NCBI GenBank assembly: GCA_002420115.1
Contig: DIHK01000007.1
Coordinates: forward strand, 108,601-172,600
Direction of reading: 5' to 3'
Source: Nitrospira sp. UBA5698
Lineage (GTDB): Bacteria; Nitrospirota; Nitrospiria; Nitrospirales; Nitrospiraceae
DNA length: 64,000 nucleotides
In this document: positions 1-7,476 of the stretch, in pieces
Layout of the letters: each line of letters opens with the position of its first letter
Numbering within the stretch: the stretch's first letter is position 1
Program-made: the position numbers and the translations under genes
Notes under the pieces: model-generated
Seen by the model: the letters and a program-made list of their open reading frames with translations, nothing else
Database searches by the model: none
What the model was told of the DNA's origin: nothing

Positions 1-2
1 TT

Positions 3-503
3 CTCTGGCGCGTGCACCGTGAAGTCCCTCCTAAAGGCTACATCGGGATCTTTAATCGTTCCCATTACGAAGACGTCTTGATTACCCGAGTGCACGGTTG
101 GGTATCTGGCAAAGCGGTCAAGCGCCGCTTCGACCAAATCAAGGAATTCGAGGAGTTGCTGACTGAGAGTGGCACGACCGTGCTCAAGTTTTTTCTCCAT
201 ATCTCAAAGGACGAACAGAAAGAGAGGCTGACGGCCCGTATTACCGATCCGGAAAAACGCTGGAAATGGAATTCGGGAGATCTGGAGGAGCGGAAGTTGT
301 GGAATGAGTATCTCAAGGCGTTCGAAGATGTCATGTCGGCGACCAGTACCGACTGCGCCCCTTGGTACATTGTCCCAGCCAACCGGAAATGGTACCGCAA
401 TCTCGTGGTCGCGGATCGCATCGTGAATGTATTGGAGAACATGAAACTCAAGACACCTCCAGCGCCGGACGGTGTGGATTTCAGTAAACTCAGAATCGTG
501 TAG
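3..503 (+). CDS. ppk2: Polyphosphate kinase 2 (PPK2), 5'-truncated by window edge
   Basis: PPK2 enzymes transfer phosphate between inorganic polyphosphate and nucleoside di- or monophosphates in the cytoplasm. The frame is open from base 3 and begins LWRVHRE, the usual run-up to the Walker-B-like stretch GIFNRSHYEDVL that follows. Further family landmarks are the lid-like KRRFDQIKEFE segment, DPEKRWKW and APWYIVPANRKWYRN near the C-terminus. About 166 residues are present; the Walker A N-terminal part lies upstream of the window. A GTG at base 12 falls inside conserved sequence and is not the true start. A strong hairpin terminator follows. The PPK2 assignment is firm; the subclass (ADP versus AMP acceptor) cannot be settled from this fragment. 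Confidence 0.93.
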   Translation, partial: LWRVHREVPPKGYIGIFNRSHYEDVLITRVHGWVSGKAVKRRFDQIKEFEELLTESGTTVLKFFLHISKDEQKERLTARITDPEKRWKWNSGDLEERKLWNEYLKAFEDVMSATSTDCAPWYIVPANRKWYRNLVVADRIVNVLENMKLKTPPAPDGVDFSKLRIV

Positions 504-564
504 TGCGCGGCCAAGGCAGTGGGTGAAGTGCCGTGACGGACGCTTGGTCATGGGTGAGGCGTGA

Positions 565-610
565 AGCAAGGAGGAGCGTGGCAGGATCGCCGCGCTCCTC
601 CTTGCTGTTT
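565..610 (+). terminator. Rho-independent terminator after ppk2
   Basis: A 14-base perfect inverted repeat, AGCAAGGAGGAGCG against CGCTCCTCCTTGCT with a 14-base loop, is followed by a short GTTT. It sits between the ppk2 stop and the next start. The T tract is short, so termination efficiency is uncertain. Confidence 0.7.
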
Positions 611-624
611 GCGGGGACTGTTTC

Positions 625-1065
625 ATGAACTGGATTATGCTGACATGGTGCTTGCGGCTCCTAACCGGTGGTGTGCTTCTGGCCTCGGCTTTGGGAAAGT
701 CACTTGACCTTCAGGGGTTTGCCGACGTGTTGGTCACCTATCGTCTGTTCCCAGACTGGTCTCTCTGGCTGCTGGCGCTTAGGATCACGGGGATCGAGTG
801 GGGGCTGACTGCCTGGATTCTTGTCGGATGGCGATTGCCGACGGGGGCACTCTTGGCGATGATGTTGAACAGTCTCTACGCCATAGGGCTCATCGTTACG
901 CTCTTTCGCGGCCTCGATCTTCCGAACTGTGGATGCTATGGCGTATTTTTCCCACAACCGTTGCGGTGGTATTCTCCACTCGAAGACCTTGCGCTGGCTG
1001 GCATTTGCTATGCATTGTATGTCGGTGCTCAGGTGAGTCGTACGACGCTTGACACGGTTTCCTAA
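625..1065 (+). CDS. MauE/DoxX-like four-helix membrane protein
   Basis: This is a 146-residue integral membrane protein with about four hydrophobic helices (roughly residues 5-22, 45-65, 72-95 and 118-138). It resembles the MauE/DoxX superfamily, whose members support disulfide or quinone-linked redox processes in the envelope. A conserved-looking NCGCYG motif with two cysteines lies near residue 100, between helices 3 and 4, as expected for a redox-active MauE-like protein. ATG 625 directly follows the ppk2 terminator, so it probably has its own promoter. No thiol-oxidoreductase partner is adjacent, so the specific role is unknown. Confidence 0.7.
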   Translation: MNWIMLTWCLRLLTGGVLLASALGKSLDLQGFADVLVTYRLFPDWSLWLLALRITGIEWGLTAWILVGWRLPTGALLAMMLNSLYAIGLIVTLFRGLDLPNCGCYGVFFPQPLRWYSPLEDLALAGICYALYVGAQVSRTTLDTVS

Positions 1066-1179
1066 TAGGCGTAAGGAAACAGGTGCGGCCCATCTATCAA
1101 TCGAAGTTCGAGAGATCGGGTAGACCGCGCGGCTGCCATCCAGGTCTCTCGATGACGTCATCATGAGAGGAGGGTGGAC

Positions 1180-1441
1180 ATGGACGACACAACGCCACCT
1201 GGCCCATCAGGCCCACCGATGCCGGAGTGGGTTTCTCATCGATTCTGCTGACCGACTTTTTCGCAAGGCGTGCCATTGAGGCACAAGGTGTCCTTCACGA
1301 GAAGGCGAACAGCCATTGAGCGGAGAAATATTCGGGGCAGAAAGTAGGCAATCTCCAGGGAGTGATGAGCTCTTCCCTGGTTGGAAACCCAAGGATCCCA
1401 ACGATCGCGTGGGTCTCGTGGGCCGCGACAACACAGAATAA
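1180..1441 (+). pseudogene. Possible small gene broken by two frameshifts
   Basis: Three short open segments in three successive frames can be joined. The first runs from ATG 1180, preceded by an AGGAGGGTGGAC ribosome-binding site, to TGA 1249-1251. The second overlaps it from about 1227 to 1319 and encodes a FSSILLTDFFARRAIEA-type helix. The third runs from about 1290 to TAA 1439 and is rich in E, G, P and D. Both frame changes go in the same direction. The joined product would be about 85 residues. A good ribosome-binding site before it and a strong terminator after it support a once-real gene. I do not recognise the protein, and a sequencing error is an alternative. Confidence 0.3.
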
Positions 1442-1467
1442 AGTCGGCGTCCTAAGCGCCAAGTCAC

Positions 1468-1510
1468 GGGCGACCTCCCACCTCAGTGCAAGGTCGCCCG
1501 TTCTTTTTTT
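1468..1510 (+). terminator. Strong rho-independent terminator
   Basis: GGGCGACCT pairs with AGGTCGCCC across a 14-base loop and is followed by TTCTTTTTTT. This is the clearest intrinsic terminator in the window and ends the unit that contains the probable broken small gene. Confidence 0.9.
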
Positions 1511-1600
1511 GAATCCTCATCAGGCACACCTCTTAATCGACGCACACAAGAGTCCCCGGTAGGCGTTTCTTTTTTCGGACAGCTGCCCTACCATAGGGCG

Positions 1601-2599
1601 ATGGGTGAAAAGAAACCTAAGAACCCACCGTTGTCCAAGGGGACCAGACGTCGTCAGAAACCGGGTGGAAGCTCTATAGGATTGGCCGCTGGTGAATTAC
1701 AGGCTGCAGCGCCGCCCGGAGCTGTGGCTGAGCTTCATCAGCAGATAGAAACCGATGGAGGGAGAGTGCTCTCGGCCTACCGGGAACCGTATGGCGGACG
1801 TTGGCTGGTCTTGGCTGCCCTCCCGATCGAGTTGGTTCAACCGACGCCCTACCAGCGTAACATCTCCGACACGCATGTGCGAAAACTGGAAGGAGTGATC
1901 GGAAAAATCGGCCGTTTTCTCGATCCCATTATTACCGTTCGAATTGCAAAGTCTGATCATGCGGCGAAATATTGGACACCGAACGGCAATCATCGCTTGT
2001 CCGCAATGCGGACGCTGGGAGCGAAGAGCATCATTGCCATCGTGGTACCTGAGGCATCCGCTGCCTATCAAATTCTCGCACTGAATACGGAAAAGGCCCA
2101 TAACCTTCGTGAGAAAGCCTTGGAAGTCATCCGGATGTATCGAGAGCTGGTACAGCTCGATCAGGTCACAGAAGAAACCTATGCTTTGGAGTTCGAGGAG
2201 CCGGCATTGATCACGTTGGGGATCTGTTATGAAGAACGACCTCGATTCAGTGGCGGGGCGTACCATCCGGTGCTGAAGCGGGTGGACGAGTTTCTACAGA
2301 AACCCATGATGACGGCGTTAAGCATTCGTCAGCAACGTGGTAAGTCCGTTCTAGCGCTGGATGATCTGATTATCAAACAGGTCGAAGCCCTCAAAGCCAA
2401 GGGGCTGACCAGTCCCTATCTCAAGAGCTTTGTCGTGGCTCGTGTGAATCCGATGCGGTTCCGTCCCAGAGATGCCCCGTCCTTGTCGTTCGATGAAGCC
2501 CTTGATCGAATGACCCAGGCTGCGACCAAGTTCAATCCTGAGAAAATCAAAATGGACGATCTGGCGAAGTCTGGGGGAGTCCCGGACGAGGTTGAGTGA
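1601..2599 (+). CDS. ParB/Srx-domain (ParB N-terminal-like) protein
   Basis: The 332-residue protein has a lysine- and proline-rich tail (1-30), then a ParB-like N-terminal nuclease/CTPase fold. Its signature is the LVQPTPYQRN start (about 78-90) and the GNHRLSAMRTLGA box (about 128-140), which matches the ParB GxxRxxAxxxxG motif. The C-terminal half is helical and does not show a standard ParB helix-turn-helix. It is not next to parA or a replication origin, so a role in chromosome segregation is doubtful; solo ParB-domain proteins can act as nucleases or regulators. A weak -10-like TACCAT lies 6 bases before the ATG and there is no clear Shine-Dalgarno. Confidence 0.75.
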   Translation: MGEKKPKNPPLSKGTRRRQKPGGSSIGLAAGELQAAAPPGAVAELHQQIETDGGRVLSAYREPYGGRWLVLAALPIELVQPTPYQRNISDTHVRKLEGVIGKIGRFLDPIITVRIAKSDHAAKYWTPNGNHRLSAMRTLGAKSIIAIVVPEASAAYQILALNTEKAHNLREKALEVIRMYRELVQLDQVTEETYALEFEEPALITLGICYEERPRFSGGAYHPVLKRVDEFLQKPMMTALSIRQQRGKSVLALDDLIIKQVEALKAKGLTSPYLKSFVVARVNPMRFRPRDAPSLSFDEALDRMTQAATKFNPEKIKMDDLAKSGGVPDEVE

Positions 2600-2695
2600 G
2601 ATTGCTCCAAAGAGTTTGCTCTTCGTCCGTCGTCTTGTTTATACGCTGAGATCCCCTTTAGAATAATTTGTTGAGCGTGCTGCAAGGAGGACATT

Positions 2696-3046
2696 ATGAG
2701 TCTCGCGGATAATAAGTGTGTGCCCTGTCGTGGGGGCGTACCCCCCGTGTCACATGATCGTGCTCAGGCCTTGCTGAAAGAGTTGGGCCGAGGGTGGGCA
2801 CTCAATGCCCAAGGCCATCTCGAACGGCTCTTTACCTTCCCAGACTTTGCGCAAGCGCTGGCGTTTGTGAATAAGGTGAGTGCAATTGCGGAGACGGAAG
2901 GCCACCATCCTGATCTGTATTTAGCCTGGGGTAAGTGCAAGGTTGAGATCTGGACGCACAAGATCAACGGGCTGACCGAGAGCGACTTCTATCTAGCAGC
3001 CAAGGCCGATAGAGAATTCGAGCCGTTCAGGGCGACAGCAGGCTAA
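2696..3046 (+). CDS. phhB: Pterin-4a-carbinolamine dehydratase
   Basis: This 116-residue enzyme dehydrates 4a-hydroxytetrahydropterin, recycling the pterin cofactor of aromatic amino acid hydroxylases; related proteins also act in molybdopterin-linked and regulatory roles. The diagnostic motif is ETEGHHPDL followed by KVEIWTHKINGLTESDF, giving the HH...H catalytic triad. The N-terminus CVPCRGGVPP is typical of bacterial members. ATG 2696 has an excellent AAGGAGG site. It lies 40 bases upstream of the radical SAM gene and may be co-transcribed with it. No hydroxylase partner is visible in the window. Confidence 0.93.
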   Translation: MSLADNKCVPCRGGVPPVSHDRAQALLKELGRGWALNAQGHLERLFTFPDFAQALAFVNKVSAIAETEGHHPDLYLAWGKCKVEIWTHKINGLTESDFYLAAKADREFEPFRATAG

Positions 3047-3086
3047 GCGACGTACAGTTTTCTACAATGAATGTACGAGGCCTCAG

Positions 3087-4937
3087 ATGAGTGACCAGGC
3101 ACAAGTGGCGCTCGTCAATATGCCGTTCAGCTATGCCAAGTATCCCTCCATTCAACTCGGCACGCTCTCTGCCTTGCTCAAGTCCAACGGAATTCCCGTC
3201 GACTGTCACCATTTGAATGTTCGGTTTGCTCACCTGATCGGCGTTGAGCTGCATGAATCCATCTGCGAGAAACGTGCACTTTTTGGCGAGTGGCTGTTCT
3301 CTTACTTGCTCTTTAAAGAGAACCCGAAGCGGGCAGAGTACCCACAGATCTTCAAGCCGGTCTTCGAACAGGCGGCGCAAGAGAGTGGTAGGCCGATCGG
3401 CTATTTTGAGGAGATGGCCACCCGCATCGCACCTCAATTCTTAACATGGGCGCTGCGGTCGATCGATTGGGGGCAGTACAAACTGGTTGGCTTTACGTCA
3501 ACATTCGATCAGAACGTCGCCAGCCTCACGATGGCCAAACTTATCAAGGATCTGTATCCAGAGGCGACGATCGTCTTTGGCGGGGCCAACTTCGACGGCG
3601 AGATGGGGCTGGAACATTTCAGGGCGTTTCCCTTCATTGACCACGTTGTGGTCGGGGAGGGGGAAGACAGCTTCTTGCCGCTGGTCCGCCAGATTCTGGC
3701 TGGTAAGAAGAGTAATTATCCCAATGGAGTGACCTATCGAGAGGGGGACAAGATTATGCTGACCCCGAATGCGTCGCTCTTTTCCGATTTTACCAAGACC
3801 GGCCCGCCTGATTACGACGATTACTATCAGCTGCTCACCGAGCTAGGCGGCAAGGCACAGGGGCTCGATCGAATCCTCTTGTACGAAGGCTCGCGTGGTT
3901 GTTGGTGGGGAGAGAAACATCACTGTACGTTTTGTGGGCTCAATGCGCAGAGCATGAAGTTCCGAGCGAAGAAGCCGGCCCAGGTCTTAGCAGAGATTGC
4001 TGAGCTCTCCCAGCGCTACGATGCCGTTCGGTTTCGGTTGGTCGACAACATCATCGACATGGGGTACATCGACAATCTGTTCGGCAAACTGGCAGAAGAT
4101 CATTGTGATCTGGACGTGTTCATTGAAACGAAGAGCAATCTGCAGAAGCGCCAGATCAAAACGTTGGCTGCCGGTGGAGTGAAGTGCATGCAGCCGGGGT
4201 TGGAAAGTTTGAGTCTCAATCAGCTTCGTGCAATGGACAAGGGCGCCACGCCGATGCAGAATATCGTCTGCCTCAAGTGGAGCCTCTACTATCACGTGAT
4301 GGTTTCGTGGAATATCTTGCTGGGCTTTCCTGGAGAGACGAACGAGGACTACCATCGCCAGCTTGAGCTGATTCCGTCACTGTTCCATCTCCAGCCACCC
4401 GAAGCAACCGGCAAGTTCTGGCTGCAGCGGTTTAGCCCCTACTTCACCAGACCACATGAATATGGTGTCCGGATCACCGGGCCAGGCATGGCCTATGAGT
4501 ATATATACGACGCCCGGCAAGTCGATCTGAAGAAGGTCGCCTACGACTTTGAACATGAATTGGATGACTGGCCAGTGGATCCCTATCTGTATCAAGAACT
4601 GGTTGCTGCAATTGAAGGCTGGCAGCGAATGCATAGGTTGGGAGACACGCCCTTCCTGTATTACTCCAAAGCGCCGAACTACATCACGATCTATGATGGG
4701 CGTAATCCGAAAGAGCCGACTCGTCGACGATATGAAGGGTTGGCGGCACTCGTCATCGAAATCTGCAACGAGTCAGGGAAAAGCGTCGAGCAGATCCGAA
4801 CAGCAGCGACGGACAAAACCGAGTGCAGTGAGACGATCCTCAAGCCAATCCTCAACGATCTCATGGCTTCACGGATTCTCTACGAAGAGCGCGGCAAGTA
4901 TTTCACTCTGGCGGTCCCTGAAAATTCACATCTCTGA
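3087..4937 (+). CDS. Radical SAM RiPP maturase, rSAM 1 (TIGR03975) type
   Basis: The 616-residue protein has an N-terminal B12-binding-like Rossmann region (about 1-220; GEGEDSFLPLV near 190), then a radical SAM TIM barrel. The [4Fe-4S] cysteines occur as CX7CX2C in RGCWWGEKHHCTFCG near residues 270-285. This spacing and the WWGEKHHCTFCGLN signature identify the family called RiPP maturation radical SAM protein 1 or C-methyltransferase, which modifies ribosomally made peptides. The C-terminal part (about 480-616) resembles the family tail. It follows phhB by 40 bases. No Nif11- or NHLP-type precursor, protease or exporter is nearby, so the substrate may be encoded elsewhere. Family assignment is strong; the reaction is inferred. 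Confidence 0.88.
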   Translation: MSDQAQVALVNMPFSYAKYPSIQLGTLSALLKSNGIPVDCHHLNVRFAHLIGVELHESICEKRALFGEWLFSYLLFKENPKRAEYPQIFKPVFEQAAQESGRPIGYFEEMATRIAPQFLTWALRSIDWGQYKLVGFTSTFDQNVASLTMAKLIKDLYPEATIVFGGANFDGEMGLEHFRAFPFIDHVVVGEGEDSFLPLVRQILAGKKSNYPNGVTYREGDKIMLTPNASLFSDFTKTGPPDYDDYYQLLTELGGKAQGLDRILLYEGSRGCWWGEKHHCTFCGLNAQSMKFRAKKPAQVLAEIAELSQRYDAVRFRLVDNIIDMGYIDNLFGKLAEDHCDLDVFIETKSNLQKRQIKTLAAGGVKCMQPGLESLSLNQLRAMDKGATPMQNIVCLKWSLYYHVMVSWNILLGFPGETNEDYHRQLELIPSLFHLQPPEATGKFWLQRFSPYFTRPHEYGVRITGPGMAYEYIYDARQVDLKKVAYDFEHELDDWPVDPYLYQELVAAIEGWQRMHRLGDTPFLYYSKAPNYITIYDGRNPKEPTRRRYEGLAALVIEICNESGKSVEQIRTAATDKTECSETILKPILNDLMASRILYEERGKYFTLAVPENSHL

Positions 4938-4951
4938 TCGACACTGCGCCC

Positions 4952-5284
4952 TTACATCGAGAGTTTCTCGGCCACCTTCCTCATCTGCACGCCATGGACG
5001 AGTGACGCGCCGCCGCGGATGGCGCAGGCCACGTGGACGGCTTCCGTCATTTCTTCTATGTTTGATCCCTTTTCCAGCGACGCCTGCGTATACGCATCAA
5101 TACAGTAAGGACATTGCACGGTGTGGGCGACGGCCAGGGCAATGAGTGCCTTCTCTCGTTCGGTCAGTGCGCCTTCAGTAAATACCGCATCGTAGTAGCT
5201 CTTGAACTTTTCCCACAAGGCAGTATTGCCTTTCCCAATTTCAGCAAACTTGCCTAAATCATGCGAATGGTAATACGAGTCCAT
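4952..5284 (-). CDS. AhpD-like/carboxymuconolactone decarboxylase family protein (arsenosugar-associated peroxidase-like)
   Basis: This 110-residue all-helical CMD-fold protein has the redox pair CPYC near residues 74-77, in a context (QCPYCIDAY) typical of the subgroup named arsenosugar biosynthesis-associated peroxidase-like protein. Classical AhpD has CxxCxxxH; here a Tyr stands where that His would be, so the proton relay differs. ATG 5284 has a GAGGAGG site. It follows the small gene at 5338-5619 by about 50 bases and is probably co-transcribed with it. No arsS radical SAM gene is adjacent, so the arsenosugar link is only by family name. Confidence 0.8.
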   Translation of the reverse strand: MDSYYHSHDLGKFAEIGKGNTALWEKFKSYYDAVFTEGALTEREKALIALAVAHTVQCPYCIDAYTQASLEKGSNIEEMTEAVHVACAIRGGASLVHGVQMRKVAEKLSM

Positions 5285-5337
5285 GGGAACCTCCTCTGTC
5301 GATCGGATAGGAAGAGAAAAAGCGAGGGGCGGAACGG

Positions 5338-5619
5338 TTAGGCATTGCCGGGAGGGATCGGGTCGATTTGAGCCAGGGCCTTGGAGAATCGCTCACCGAC
5401 GATGTCGGTTGCCTTCGCCATGAGATCCACCACTTCTTGCCATTCCGCGGGCAGCAGGTCTTGCTTCAACTGCGGATGGATGGCCCATTGGGCTTCAACC
5501 TGTGTGCCTTTGCGGCTGACGAGGACGCGGAGCAATTCTACTTCCCAGGTTGGGTCACCCGGATTGTCACTGGACGCTGGGGTATTTGGTTGTTCAGACG
5601 GAGGAACGGCGCGTGCCAT
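5338..5619 (-). CDS. Hypothetical small protein, co-directional with the AhpD-like gene
   Basis: The 93-residue soluble protein starts at ATG 5619, preceded by AAAGGATCTC; a TTG start at 5694 would add 25 residues but has no obvious ribosome-binding site. After a proline-rich, low-complexity N-terminus (1-30) comes a compact alpha/beta stretch including WEVELLRVLVSRKG and QWAIHPQLKQDLLPAEW. No signal peptide or known motif was recognised. Its position just upstream of the AhpD-like gene suggests shared expression. Confidence 0.65.
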   Translation of the reverse strand: MARAVPPSEQPNTPASSDNPGDPTWEVELLRVLVSRKGTQVEAQWAIHPQLKQDLLPAEWQEVVDLMAKATDIVGERFSKALAQIDPIPPGNA

Positions 5620-5716
5620 GAGATCCTTTGTCGCTAAATCGTAGGAACAGCATACCGTATCCTCAGTTGGATTGTATATCCGTGTGACGGACAAGCGGTG
5701 TGGATTTCCTGTGGTT

Positions 5717-6526
5717 TCACGTCTGGTGCGGTGCTTGGTTCAAGAGGGTGAGCATCGCCTCGTGGATCCGTCCGTTACTGGCCACGAGCTCTTGCCCATA
5801 GATTGAGAGATCCTTTCCGCTGAAATCAGTCAAGCGCCCGCCGGCTTCACGCGCGATGACTGAGCCAGCGGCCATATCCCATGGGTTGAGTCGCACTTCC
5901 CAGAATCCGTCAAACCGCCCTGCCGCCACATAGCACAGGTCCAAAGCCGCTGACCCTGTCCGTCTGAGCCCCTGAGCCTTCAAGGCAAATTTCACAAAAT
6001 GATCGAGGTTGTTCCGCTTGGTTTCTCGGATGTCGTAGGCGAAACCGGTGACGAGGAGGCTACCGTCGAGAGCCTGTGTGTTGGACACATGGATGGGCCG
6101 ACCGTTTACACATGCCCCACGATGTTCCATGGCCGTAAACAGTTCATTCCGGGATGGGTCAAAGACAACACCGATGATACACCGCCCCTCGTACTCGAGG
6201 CCAATGGAAACGCAATATGCGGGATAGCCATGCGCAAAATTCGTGGTCCCGTCGAGTGGATCGATGATCCACCGATAAGGGGAGGATCCTTCCTCGTCAC
6301 GACCACGCTCTTCGGCTAGAAAACGATGATCGGGGAAACGAGTCTTCAGATGATCGATCACGCACTGTTCAGCGGCACGGTCGGCATCGGTGACCAGATT
6401 GATGGGATTTTTGTATTCGATCTGAAAGCCTGTTTCGGCATAGCGCAGTAATAGGGCTCCAGCTGCTTGACTCGCTTCGACCGCAGCTTGGAGCAGGATG
6501 TCGTGTGGTGGTGATTCGGGAGGCAT
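5717..6526 (-). CDS. suhB: Inositol monophosphatase family protein (SuhB-like)
   Basis: This Mg/Li-sensitive phosphatase hydrolyses myo-inositol-1-phosphate or related sugar phosphates. It carries the family motifs VTDADRAAE, EE in FLAEERG, DPLDGTTNFAHG and the C-terminal WDMAAGSVIAREAGG, which together supply the metal ligands. ATG 6526 gives 269 residues, the usual family length; in-frame starts at 6547 and 6610 would only add a non-conserved extension. It is divergent from the HARE-HTH gene, with the intervening 200 bases carrying that gene's promoter. The physiological substrate is not evident from context. Confidence 0.92.
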   Translation of the reverse strand: MPPESPPHDILLQAAVEASQAAGALLLRYAETGFQIEYKNPINLVTDADRAAEQCVIDHLKTRFPDHRFLAEERGRDEEGSSPYRWIIDPLDGTTNFAHGYPAYCVSIGLEYEGRCIIGVVFDPSRNELFTAMEHRGACVNGRPIHVSNTQALDGSLLVTGFAYDIRETKRNNLDHFVKFALKAQGLRRTGSAALDLCYVAAGRFDGFWEVRLNPWDMAAGSVIAREAGGRLTDFSGKDLSIYGQELVASNGRIHEAMLTLLNQAPHQT

Positions 6527-6678
6527 AGGCACGCCCGATTGTAACATGACCGGACTTGCGGCCAAGGAAAATCCTGCTACTCTTGCCAAGGCAAGTCTTA
6601 CGCTCAGCAACCATCAAAGTATTACTTGCTTGCAAGAAACAGAACTGAATAGGCAATGTATTATTCAAATCATAAATC

Positions 6679-6707
6679 TTGACATGGTTTCTAAGCAATG
6701 ATATAAA
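6679..6707 (+). promoter_or_regulatory. Near-consensus sigma70 promoter
   Basis: TTGACA (6679-6684), a 17-base spacer and TATAAA (6702-6707) lie 26 bases before the GTG of the HARE-HTH gene. The surrounding DNA is AT-rich relative to its neighbours. Confidence 0.85.
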
Positions 6708-6733
6708 GCAAGCATGCTTTTCGAGAGGAACTT

Positions 6734-7249
6734 GTGGAGGAATTAACAGATATACTCGTTGGCCTGGAGCAACGGATCAACGCCTATAAGAGTCGGTATC
6801 AGGAGCTTGAGAAGAAACGACGCCGGCTCGATGACGAGATTGCCACCATCAAGAAATATCTCGAACTTGCTGAAACGCTCTATCGAGTTGAGGCCGACAA
6901 GGCCAAGCTTGCCAGCCTGTCCAATCAAATCATTACCACCGATGATCCTAAGGGGATTCGCCCGGTTCCTCTTATGGACGTGACCGATCAGTCCCGAGAA
7001 ATTCTCCTTGGACGGAGTAAGTATGTGGGGAAGAGCGTTCCCCAGGCCGCCTATGAAATACTCCGGGAGTCCAATCGAGCCATGCATGCAAAGGAACTCG
7101 TTCAGCGGTTGATCGAGGGCGGGTTACAGATCAAAGGGAAAACTCCCCTGACGTCAATTGCCACCTCGCTCAAGCGCGACAAGCGATTCAGAAAAGTGGG
7201 TCCCAATACGTTCGAAGCTTTAGGCGATATGCTGATTCAAGCTGTCTAG
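6734..7249 (+). CDS. Coiled-coil protein with C-terminal HARE-HTH domain
   Basis: The 171-residue protein starts at GTG 6734 with a GAGAGGAAC site. Residues 3-65 are a highly charged coiled coil (QELEKKRRRLDDEIATIKKYLE). Residues about 98-165 match the HARE-HTH winged-helix domain (SVPQAAYEILRESNRAMHAKELVQ, then SLKRDKRFRKVGPNTFEAL), a module shared by the RNA polymerase delta subunit, eukaryotic ASXL proteins and nuclease-associated proteins. A DNA- or polymerase-binding regulatory role is likely but unproven. It stands alone behind a near-consensus promoter. Confidence 0.78.
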   Translation: MEELTDILVGLEQRINAYKSRYQELEKKRRRLDDEIATIKKYLELAETLYRVEADKAKLASLSNQIITTDDPKGIRPVPLMDVTDQSREILLGRSKYVGKSVPQAAYEILRESNRAMHAKELVQRLIEGGLQIKGKTPLTSIATSLKRDKRFRKVGPNTFEALGDMLIQAV

Positions 7250-7278
7250 CGGGTGCTACTCATGGGCCAAACTGGATA

Positions 7279-7341
7279 ATGCGAAGGGGGGTGAGACTCT
7301 TGGCAACGAAGAAGGCAGCAGCGAAGAAGAAGAAGAAGTAA
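7279..7341 (+). CDS. Putative lysine/alanine-rich microprotein (20 codons, or 13 from an internal TTG)
   Basis: ATG 7279 opens a 20-codon frame ending in ATKKAAAKKKKK. An in-frame TTG at 7300 is preceded by a good GGGGGGTGAG site and would give a 13-residue peptide. The composition is that of a histone-H1-like nucleic-acid-binding tail. It follows the HARE-HTH gene closely and precedes a strong hairpin. It could equally be chance or the remnant of a longer gene. Confidence 0.3.
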   Translation: MRRGVRLLATKKAAAKKKKK

Positions 7342-7358
7342 CCCCAAAGTGATGTGAT

Positions 7359-7390
7359 ACGCCGGGGGTGAGGTTCCTCGCCCCCGGCGT
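7359..7390. terminator. Strong hairpin between convergent genes
   Basis: ACGCCGGGGG pairs with CCCCCGGCGT, and the inner GAGG/CCTC extends the stem. There is no T tract on either side, so it may act as a bidirectional or rho-assisted terminator between the HARE-HTH unit and convergent lpxC. Confidence 0.55.
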
Positions 7391-7476
7391 ACCATCCTGT
7401 GCGATGTTCTTGATTGCGCCGTGCGTCCTACCGACAGACCACAACTCACTAGACAGTAGAAAAAGCGTCAATGAGT

